Part shown: piece by piece, positions 1 to 5,178 of the stretch | Numbering within the stretch: the first letter of the stretch is position 1 | How the letters are laid out: each line of letters begins with the position of its first letter | Origin: a virus | Virus record (IMG/VR): IMGVR_UViG_3300040810_000410 | Location: 1-63,081 of that record | DNA length: 63,081 bases | Strand: one strand, 5' to 3' | Translations under genes and position numbers: made by a program | Notes under the pieces: generated by a model | Told to the model about the DNA's origin: nothing | What the model saw: the letters and a program-made list of their open reading frames with translations, nothing else | Databases searched by the model: none

Positions 1-127
1 TATACTTTCTTATCTGACATGATAGTCTCCTATGTTGTTAACTTAAGTATTCATAAGGTTACTTCTTCGTGTAAGCAGAATGAAATAAACTTATGAATAC
101 CTATTGACATTCATTAAAAAGTATGCT
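1..127. repeat. Direct terminal repeat, left copy (assembly overlap)
   Basis: Bases 1-127 are identical to 62955-63081. The length, 127, equals a common maximum assembler k-mer, so this most likely marks a circular assembly graph cut at an arbitrary point and not the physical ends. Bases 1-20 are the duplicated 5' end of the leftward 47-residue gene that is complete at 62831-62974. Confidence 0.95.
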
Positions 128-132
128 ATTGT
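104..132 (+). promoter_or_regulatory. Candidate sigma70 promoter, rightward
   Basis: TTGACA (104-109), a 17-bp spacer and TATTGT (127-132), with an extended -10 TGC just before it. It points rightward, but everything to its right up to 2262 is on the minus strand, so any transcript would be antisense or a small RNA. It belongs to a set of TTGAC...TGCTA promoters in this genome. Confidence 0.5.
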
Positions 133-182
133 TAATACCTATGTTAACATGGGTTTGAATCTAAGGATTCCCTAAAGCTTAT

Positions 183-205
183 TTACTATATGTATTATAA
201 ACATT
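183..205 (-). promoter_or_regulatory. Leader element shared with the opposite arm (left copy)
   Basis: A 23-bp sequence whose exact reverse complement occurs at 3839-3861. Read on the minus strand it contains TTTATAATAC, a perfect -10 hexamer. It precedes the first gene of the main leftward arm (start at 20/62974) just as the right copy precedes the sigma-like gene at 4075. Further shared blocks follow in the same order: TTCATTCTGCTTA at 72-84 and AATACTTAAG at 41-50, both on the minus strand. Confidence 0.6.
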
Positions 206-234
206 AAGGAATACCTTAGTAATACCTATGTTAC

Positions 235-411
235 TTAGAAGTCTCTCTTATTGAATCTCTGAACCCCTCTGCTTTCCTCAACCTTGAATATCTTAGAGAA
301 TCCAAAGTCCTCAGGGTTATTCCAGATCTCCTGCTTATCAAGAGCTTCCATAGTTCTATTGCCTTTCTTATTGTTAGACAATAGTTTACCTGTGATTTCA
401 TAAGACTTCAT
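235..411 (-). CDS. Small hypothetical protein, 58 aa
   Basis: Last gene of the leftward early cluster, ending about 215 bases before the next leftward start. The product starts MKSYEITGKLLSNNKKGNRT and is charged, with no membrane segment or recognised domain. The start is set by AGGAG seven bases upstream of the ATG. It lies 8 bases after the 147-aa gene, consistent with one transcript. Function unknown; early host-takeover proteins of this size are typical here by position only. Confidence 0.6.
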   Translation of the reverse strand: MKSYEITGKLLSNNKKGNRTMEALDKQEIWNNPEDFGFSKIFKVEESRGVQRFNKRDF

Positions 412-419
412 AATAACTC

Positions 420-863
420 CTAGTGCTTAGGTGTGTTCGCTAGACGACCTGCTGCTTCCTTAAGGATGTGCTGTTGCATCACTTCGATATTCTCCGCTTC
501 AACTCCTGCTACCTGAACTAATGGTGACTCTTCCATTTGAAGTTTCATAAGGCACATACTAAATGCTTCATCATCGTGACTTACCTTCTTAATACTTGAA
601 GCCATCTCACGTAGTTCTGAGTCTAACTCTTGAGCACCTTCAGTAGCTAATAGAGAAAGGGTAGACATTTGGATCTGCTGCTTGATTTCCTCTGATGTTT
701 CATCCCCTTCAAGACCAAAGAGTACGAAAGAATCTGAAGTTACAACTAACAGAGTTTCTTTTGCATGGTAGAATTCTAAACCACCGTTGTTCGCTTCAAT
801 TAAAGCTGCTGTTGTTTGTAAGCCTAAAGTTTTAGCGATCATGTTTAAAGATTCAGTGTTCAT
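420..863 (-). CDS. Hypothetical early protein, 147 aa
   Basis: Predicted soluble, acidic, mostly helical protein with no motif I recognise. The middle (about residues 56-95) is rich in Glu, Ser and Leu, suggesting helices. It sits in a leftward cluster of small genes next to the divergent control region, the usual place for early genes. No transmembrane segment or cysteine cluster is seen. Function unknown. Confidence 0.75.
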   Translation of the reverse strand: MNTESLNMIAKTLGLQTTAALIEANNGGLEFYHAKETLLVVTSDSFVLFGLEGDETSEEIKQQIQMSTLSLLATEGAQELDSELREMASSIKKVSHDDEAFSMCLMKLQMEESPLVQVAGVEAENIEVMQQHILKEAAGRLANTPKH

Positions 864-935
864 AATGATTTCCTTTGTTTGGATTGAATAAATATCATAA
901 GTACATTCACTAAGGAATGCACCTAGTTATCTACT

Positions 936-1082
936 CTAGATAGCCGTAGAACGAAGAGAGCGCTTCACATTGGGACGATCGGTTACATGTGATACCGACA
1001 GTCCATTCATTGGATTGCACACCGCTGTGGTCTTTAAGTTGCGCTTACCTTTACGCTTGATTAATACGCTTACTGTTTTCAT
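936..1082 (-). CDS. Small basic hypothetical protein, 48 aa
   Basis: A short ORF starting MKTVSVLIKRKGKRNLKTTA, rich in Lys and Arg, so nucleic-acid binding is possible. AAGGAGA precedes the ATG at good spacing. The start overlaps the stop of the 28-aa ORF upstream (1082-1168), a pattern of translational coupling. No homologue recognised. Confidence 0.55.
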   Translation of the reverse strand: MKTVSVLIKRKGKRNLKTTAVCNPMNGLSVSHVTDRPNVKRSLRSTAI

Positions 1083-1168
1083 TAGGTGTTCTCCTTAGTT
1101 GCTTGTGCTAACTTGTAGATGGTACGTAGGTTGTAGTACCTGTTACCCTTGTATAAGAAAGTTTTCAT
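1082..1168 (-). CDS. Very small ORF, 28 aa
   Basis: Reads MKTFLYKGNRYYNLRTIYKL and ends ATKENT. AAGG lies about seven bases upstream of the ATG. Its first codons overlap the 3' end of the 66-aa membrane gene in another frame, and its stop touches the next start. The evidence is only the ribosome-binding site and tight packing, so this is tentative. Confidence 0.4.
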   Translation of the reverse strand: MKTFLYKGNRYYNLRTIYKLAQATKENT

Positions 1169-1343
1169 GTTTAACCTTGTGATATGTGTAACCAATGAAG
1201 AAACCTAACACTAGTGTAGGCACAATGAAACCTAAGAAGTATACTGCTATACTCCATAGGATAAAGATTAGTATATACCAGAAGTAGAACTTAGCTAGGT
1301 TTGTAGTCTCCCATTTCCAGTCAGTAGATCTATTTGTATTCAT
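1143..1343 (-). CDS. Small membrane protein, 66 aa
   Basis: Hydrophobic protein with two probable membrane spans: about residues 18-38 (FYFWYILIFILWSIAVYFLG) and about 40-53. A charged N-terminus precedes them and a short basic tail (YHKVKHE) follows. GGGAGG precedes the ATG. It overlaps the next upstream gene by a few codons. Small inner-membrane proteins in early phage clusters can be exclusion or host-modifying factors, but nothing here identifies a role. Confidence 0.65.
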   Translation of the reverse strand: MNTNRSTDWKWETTNLAKFYFWYILIFILWSIAVYFLGFIVPTLVLGFFIGYTYHKVKHENFLIQG

Positions 1344-1623
1344 AGTAAGCTACCTCCCAATCATTCTTAGCATCCATATGGATAATATCTAATTCTTCAA
1401 ATAACGTTGGGATATATTGATTAGTACTCATACTAACCTTAGTAAGCATCCTTTCTAAGCTATCAATATCATAAGTAAACGATATGATTATTCCAGTTTC
1501 ACCGTTAAGCATCATCAGTGTATCACTTGATTTACTACGAGCTACAAAGATCATACCAGCCTTAAACATAGACTTGACTGAAGTTAACGAATGGTTTTTA
1601 GAAGTTGTGATTTGCATTGGCAT
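1330..1623 (-). CDS. Hypothetical early protein, 97 aa
   Basis: I start this at MPMQITTSKNH because GGAG lies nine bases upstream. A longer in-frame start at 1707 would run back over another small ORF and lacks its own ribosome site. The product is soluble with alternating beta-like segments (GMIFVARS, ETGIIISFTY). Overlaps the 66-aa membrane gene by 14 bases. Not recognised. Confidence 0.65.
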   Translation of the reverse strand: MPMQITTSKNHSLTSVKSMFKAGMIFVARSKSSDTLMMLNGETGIIISFTYDIDSLERMLTKVSMSTNQYIPTLFEELDIIHMDAKNDWEVAYYEYK

Positions 1624-1624
1624 G

Positions 1625-1723
1625 TTATTTACTCCGAGCGCCCTTTGCTTGAGCACTATTTGATTTACGTTTGTTTTTCTTTTGATTACGCTTGGAGCTA
1701 GAGGCATAGATCCCCTGCTCCAT
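1625..1723 (-). CDS. Small Lys/Arg-rich ORF, 32 aa
   Basis: Starts MEQGIYASSSKRNQKKNKRK and is strongly basic to its end at GARSK. TTGGAGA lies close upstream of the ATG. An in-frame ATG at 1744 would add seven residues but has no usable spacing. Its stop lies two bases from the next start, suggesting coupling. Could bind nucleic acid; unproven. Confidence 0.45.
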   Translation of the reverse strand: MEQGIYASSSKRNQKKNKRKSNSAQAKGARSK

Positions 1724-1758
1724 GATTCTCCAAGTACCGCTCATCCCTTGGATTAGTC

Positions 1759-2262
1759 CTATGCTGCTTTCGATTTAGTAACAGCTAAGTCAACCACTTT
1801 CATTAGTTGATCCTTAGTGATACCTTCGTTCTTCATAAGGTTAGCCATTTGAGTTGCTAAACTTGCTGACTTCTTAGTCCAATCGAATTCAATCTCAACT
1901 TTGATAGACGGATGATCCAATAGAGAACCTAATGCTAAAGCAGTGAATGCCTTAACTTCCTGTCTTGCTTTAAGTTTCAACTTCTTGGTTAACTCAACAT
2001 TTGTCACCTTGAACTTAGTCTTAGCACTACCTTTGATTTGTACAGGTACAATTGACGGTAGTATCTTGCGGAATACTGTTTGTAAACGTGGTGTACGTTT
2101 CATTGCATTAAGGAAGAACTCAAGGTTATTAGGACTAAAGCTATCCTTACCAATGTATTCAGCTAGTGTTAACTCGACTTGCTCAACGACACCGCGAGCA
2201 CCAGCCTTAAAGTTAGCAATTGCATTTACTTGAGCTTGTTGACGTGCATTTAATGTAGGCAT
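1759..2262 (-). CDS. Hypothetical early protein, 167 aa
   Basis: First gene of the leftward early cluster, directly downstream of the large control region. The product is basic and helical (MPTLNARQQAQVNAIANFKA at the start; several Lys-rich helices such as LTKKLKLKARQEVKAF near residues 89-104). No membrane segments, cysteines or catalytic motif. An ORF on the opposite strand over the same bases is a shadow. Function unknown. Confidence 0.7.
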   Translation of the reverse strand: MPTLNARQQAQVNAIANFKAGARGVVEQVELTLAEYIGKDSFSPNNLEFFLNAMKRTPRLQTVFRKILPSIVPVQIKGSAKTKFKVTNVELTKKLKLKARQEVKAFTALALGSLLDHPSIKVEIEFDWTKKSASLATQMANLMKNEGITKDQLMKVVDLAVTKSKAA

Positions 2263-2832
2263 AATGTTATCCTTTTGTTTTACGTTTGGTTAATGTTTAA
2301 TGATAGATACTCTAAGGAATACCCATCAGTAAAGAGTGGTACTACATCGCGCCCCACTCAAGGCGCAATATCAAGGCTTAGTCGCTTATAGGTAGTGACT
2401 GTTGTGATTAATAATCCTGAAGCCTTACCTTTCGTTCAGCTAAGTTTATTCGTCAGAATTCCATAGGATACTTGATTAGCAAGCAGAGGATTAATAACAC
2501 GCAAGTATAACCTAAAATTGATTATCCTTGATGTTAACAGATAGAGGAGTGCTAGTTGTAGCTAGTGAATGACCTTTAAACGCCCATCTGTTTCCGAGCT
2601 GGATTCATGCAAGGTCTAGTCTCATGCTAAACCGAGAATCCTACTCATAACGAACAGGTTGCGAATGGAGAAGTGGTTACTGTTAATTCAGACGGATTCC
2701 TCGATATACGAGTGTATCCCCACCATTGGCTATGTTATCCTGCCGTCAACTGTTTTAGTGCCTAACATTGGCTGTCAATAGCTTAGAGTGCTATCGCAAG
2801 GGCGTCGTTGAACTCCCCAACTCATGCTGCAT

Positions 2833-2861
2833 ATGTTATCGACTCTGCTTGTCGTTGTCAA
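2833..2861 (-). promoter_or_regulatory. Candidate leftward promoter
   Basis: On the minus strand TTGACA (2861-2856), a 17-bp spacer and TAACAT (2838-2833), four of six matches to the -10 consensus. It points at the leftward early cluster beginning at 2262. Confidence 0.4.
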
Positions 2862-2908
2862 CCTTTTGTTTTCAGTCAGTATCAAGTGGTTAACTCTGAC
2901 CAGCTTGC

Positions 2909-2943
2909 GACAAATGATTACATAAGTTATTCATCTTGTCAAC
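2909..2943. repeat. 35-bp repeat, copy 1
   Basis: Begins GACAAATGATTACATAA and ends TTGTCAAC. A second copy at 3045-3079 differs at about four positions. Each copy ends in a TTGACA box on the minus strand, so the pair may be tandem leftward promoters or protein-binding sites. Confidence 0.75.
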
Positions 2944-3044
2944 CGTTGATTATCATCTAGCAATATCTAGCCTCTCAAGCGGTGTTATCAGTAGGTTACG
3001 TGTGTTTTAACGTCTTTATCAATGACTGGTCACCCTGACAACGT

Positions 3045-3079
3045 GACAAATGATTACATAAAGCATTCATCATGTCAAC
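3045..3079. repeat. 35-bp repeat, copy 2
   Basis: The first 17 bases are identical to copy 1 at 2909; the remainder ends ATGTCAAC. The copies are 136 bp apart in direct orientation inside the gene-free region. Confidence 0.75.
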
Positions 3080-3138
3080 TAAATGTTTACCCTAAGGTAA
3101 TCAAAGGACAATCTCGTACTGCCCCGTTGACGATTGCC

Positions 3139-3167
3139 ATTAGAACACCATTGAATTATCAAGTCAA
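3139..3167 (-). promoter_or_regulatory. Candidate leftward promoter
   Basis: On the minus strand TTGACT (3167-3162), a 17-bp spacer and TCTAAT (3144-3139). Both hexamers match five of six sigma70 consensus positions. It would drive the leftward early cluster through a long leader. Confidence 0.5.
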
Positions 3168-3267
3168 CAATTAATTTCATAAGTTTACAGTGGTCAGACC
3201 AGATACCATAGTACACCTAATACTACTAATAGTCTGACGTAGCACAGTGTAAAACCAGTGTCAACCC

Positions 3268-3338
3268 TGTGGATATGTGGATAGATTATAGGTAGTTCAC
3301 CGCTAGCCAGTGTAAACAGTGGGATGCCCTGTGGATAA
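3268..3338. other. Cluster of DnaA-box-like sites (putative origin)
   Basis: TGTGGATAT at 3268-3276, TGTGGATAG at 3276-3284 and TGTGGATAA at 3330-3338. The last is the exact complement of the consensus DnaA box TTATCCACA. The first and third are each preceded by similar text (CCAGTGT... then CCCTGTGGATA). Three sites in 71 bp in the divergent gap suggest host DnaA binding, an inference from motif and position. Confidence 0.55.
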
Positions 3339-3481
3339 CTATAGTAAACAAGTGTATACAAGTGACTGTAACATTAGTGTGGTAGTAGTGTTGACAAGGG
3401 GGATCTAGTGTGGTACTTGAGGAATCTAGTGATTAACACAAGCCTCCCCATGCTGTCAATAGTCTCCCACAAGATAACCAG

Positions 3482-3565
3482 AGGTCAGACCAGTGCCCTC
3501 TGTAAACCATATGATACACCCATGGAGGTCAGAGGTCAGACCATCGGAGGTCAGAGGTCAGACCA
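3482..3565. repeat. AGGTCAGACCA iterons
   Basis: AGGTCAGACCA occurs at 3482-3492, 3533-3543 and 3555-3565, with extra AGGTCAG half-sites at 3526 and 3548. A 20-bp unit, GGAGGTCAGAGGTCAGACCA, is repeated at 3524-3543 and 3546-3565, a 22-bp period close to two helical turns. A palindromic version TGGTCAGACCA lies at 3191-3201. Such phased repeats usually bind an initiator or regulator. Confidence 0.75.
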
Positions 3566-3765
3566 GTGGAAACCGAAGGGACAGTGGGGGTACTCTCGTT
3601 TACGTAGTCCAGCCCCATGTAAAACTAGTGATTCCAAGTGTCCACTAGTGACATTCCCCTTACCTTTCATAGGGTTAACATATGTAGAGCAGAGGGAATT
3701 AGAGGCCTTATGATGATATCGGTTAAGTCCTGCCCAGCGTTATACTAAAATATTCTAAAGAACTA

Positions 3766-3795
3766 TTGACTTTCATGGCGGTTATATGCTAGTAT
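3766..3795 (+). promoter_or_regulatory. Candidate rightward promoter
   Basis: TTGACT (3766-3771), an 18-bp spacer ending TATGC, and TAGTAT (3790-3795). The stretch from TATTGAC to TATGCTA matches the promoter at 104 in form. Confidence 0.45.
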
Positions 3796-3838
3796 AAGGT
3801 TTCCTAAGGAATACAAGGGAAACGCAAAGGAAATACCA

Positions 3839-3861
3839 AATGTTTATAATACATATAGTAA
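3839..3861 (+). promoter_or_regulatory. Leader element shared with the opposite arm (right copy)
   Basis: Exact reverse complement of 183-205, containing TATAAT. TTCATTCTGCTTA follows at 3914-3926 and AATACTTAAG at about 3999-4008, the same order as in the leftward leader. Likely a common control site for the first gene of each arm. Confidence 0.6.
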
Positions 3862-4015
3862 TTAATCATTAAGAAGTTCCCTTGGAATACTTTAGTATAC
3901 CTAATAGTTATAATTCATTCTGCTTATACCTTATGGTTACCTAGGGAGACCTTTCCTTAGGTATGCATCTTTCTGCTTTATCAGATGGTTTCCTAAGAAA
4001 TACTTAAGAAAGTTC

Positions 4016-4044
4016 TTGACAAAGTTTGCATCCTCTGCTATAGT
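4016..4044 (+). promoter_or_regulatory. Strong sigma70-type promoter for the rightward arm
   Basis: TTGACA (4016-4021), a 17-bp spacer and TATAGT (4039-4044) with an extended -10 TGC. This is the best sigma70 match in the window. It lies 30 bases upstream of the sigma-like gene at 4075, so transcription would start near 4051. Confidence 0.75.
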
Positions 4045-4074
4045 CCAGCTAATTCAACTTCAAAAGGACTTATT

Positions 4075-4623
4075 ATGCATATTTCAACTATTACCACTGC
4101 CGACATCATCCCTGAAGCAACACGAGCAATCGAACGCTACACCAAAAGACGTGATCCAAACGTCACCATGTTTAAATACGACACCCATATTACTGTAGAT
4201 GACCTGATTATGGACACAGTAGAGAAGGTAGTCAAAGCAAACCCAACGTACCTTACGAAATCTTACGTCTGGCTAGCAGCTAAATCAGTTTGTATTAACC
4301 GTACACAGAAGAAGAAGCTAGATACTGTTCCAATGTTACCTGCGTTTGAACTAGAAGACGGGGTTAGTACTCCACTAGAAGAAGAGATTCCTGCGGATAC
4401 TTACGATTACCTACAGGATCTAGCGGAATACCTTACAGATTCTCTTGATAAAGAGTCTAATGAACTAATTAAGCTACTACTTACCGGTAAGATGTACGTA
4501 GAAATAGCAGAAGATCTAGGGATTTCCCTTAGAACACTAGAGAGAAAAGTACATGAACTTAAATGGAAGATGGAATACTTGTTAACTGAAGTAGATCCTA
4601 CAGAAAATCCATTAGTATTCTAA
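4075..4623 (+). CDS. Sigma-70-family (ECF-like) transcription factor
   Basis: A 182-residue protein with the two-domain plan of small sigma factors. Residues 42-81 resemble region 2 (DDLIMDTVEKVVKANP, then YVWLAAKSVCINRTQKKK with a basic end). Residues 128-170 resemble region 4 with a helix-turn-helix (YVEIAEDLGISLRTLERKVH). Family knowledge: such proteins bind host core RNA polymerase and direct it to specific promoters. With no phage RNA polymerase here, it is the best candidate for switching to late genes. It is transcribed alone between a strong promoter and an intrinsic terminator. The start is supported by AAAGGA. It could instead be a sigma-like HTH regulator without core binding. Confidence 0.65.
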   Translation: MHISTITTADIIPEATRAIERYTKRRDPNVTMFKYDTHITVDDLIMDTVEKVVKANPTYLTKSYVWLAAKSVCINRTQKKKLDTVPMLPAFELEDGVSTPLEEEIPADTYDYLQDLAEYLTDSLDKESNELIKLLLTGKMYVEIAEDLGISLRTLERKVHELKWKMEYLLTEVDPTENPLVF

Positions 4624-4625
4624 AG

Positions 4626-4651
4626 AAGGCTGCCTTATGGCGGCTTTTTTT
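4626..4651 (+). terminator. Intrinsic terminator after the sigma-like gene
   Basis: Stem AGGCTGCC / GGCGGCTT with loop TTAT followed by seven T residues. It separates the sigma-like gene from the packaging and structural genes, so these need readthrough or a promoter in 4652-4701 not of obvious sigma70 type. Confidence 0.85.
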
Positions 4652-4701
4652 ATGTCTGGTGGTTTATACTACCTATATTTCAACCAACATAAGGAATTAT
4701 T

Positions 4702-5097
4702 ATGAATTTAACTGAGAAAGAGGAACTATTCCTAGCGTACCTAGAGAATGCTCCTTCCGTAGCTTCTGTTGCACGTCAAATGGACATTCCAACTAGTACT
4801 GCTTACCAGATGTATGGAAAACTTAAAGATGTAATCATTGATCGTGCCCGTGCTAACCTAGCCATGGGTGCACTTAAGGCTTCTAGGACTGCTCTTGAGA
4901 TGATGGATGCTGATGCTAGTACCGAGAAAGGTGAATTACGCTTATCTGCTGCTGAGAAAGTAATGGATCGTGTAGGTTTAACTAAGCATACAAACGTTGA
5001 AGTTTCTATTGAAGCTGAGAATGGTTTATTCATCCTGCCTACTAAAGTCCCTCTGGCTGCCGTAGAGGCTTCTGACGACGATTTAGCTGACGAATAA
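4702..5097 (+). CDS. terS: Terminase small subunit
   Basis: A 131-residue protein with an N-terminal helix-turn-helix (about residues 16-38, PSVASVARQMDIPTSTAYQM), a central helical part and the segment GELRLSAAEKVMDRVGLTKH (about residues 76-95) typical of phage small terminases. It recognises the packaging site and loads the large subunit. It lies directly upstream of the large subunit, the usual order. AAGGA precedes the start. The acidic C-terminus (SDDDLADE) may contact TerL. Confidence 0.8.
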   Translation: MNLTEKEELFLAYLENAPSVASVARQMDIPTSTAYQMYGKLKDVIIDRARANLAMGALKASRTALEMMDADASTEKGELRLSAAEKVMDRVGLTKHTNVEVSIEAENGLFILPTKVPLAAVEASDDDLADE

Positions 5098-5178
5098 CCC
5101 AATGGTACCACTGGTCCACTGAAGTCCTCTCTACGGGCTTCTCTGGGCCTCTAATCACTATATCCTAAAGGAGGACCC

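Larger units (their letters stand above)
2263..4074. other. Gene-free divergent control region, about 1.8 kb
   Basis: No convincing protein gene on either strand. Leftward genes start at its left edge and the rightward arm at its right edge. It holds leftward TTGAC(A/T) promoter candidates (about 2833-3167), a 35-bp direct repeat, three DnaA-box-like sites (3268-3338), AGGTCAGACCA iterons (3191-3565), two rightward promoters (3766 and 4016) and the conserved leader element at 3839. The layout fits an origin plus divergent early promoters. I see nothing specific in about 2290-2820 apart from possible hairpins. Confidence 0.75.

Noticed and set aside
1-127. Interpreting the terminal repeat as the packaged direct terminal repeat
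   Set aside because: The exact length equals a common k-mer value and the cut lies within a gene; an assembly overlap is simpler.
1943-2233. Rightward ORF opposite the 167-aa gene
   Set aside because: Shadow of the minus-strand gene with no ribosome site or promoter context.
3408-3713. A 101-codon rightward ORF starting GTG over the iterons
   Set aside because: Its sequence is the translation of the repeat array, low in coherent structure, with atypical composition and no partner genes; the GGGGG before it is probably fortuitous.
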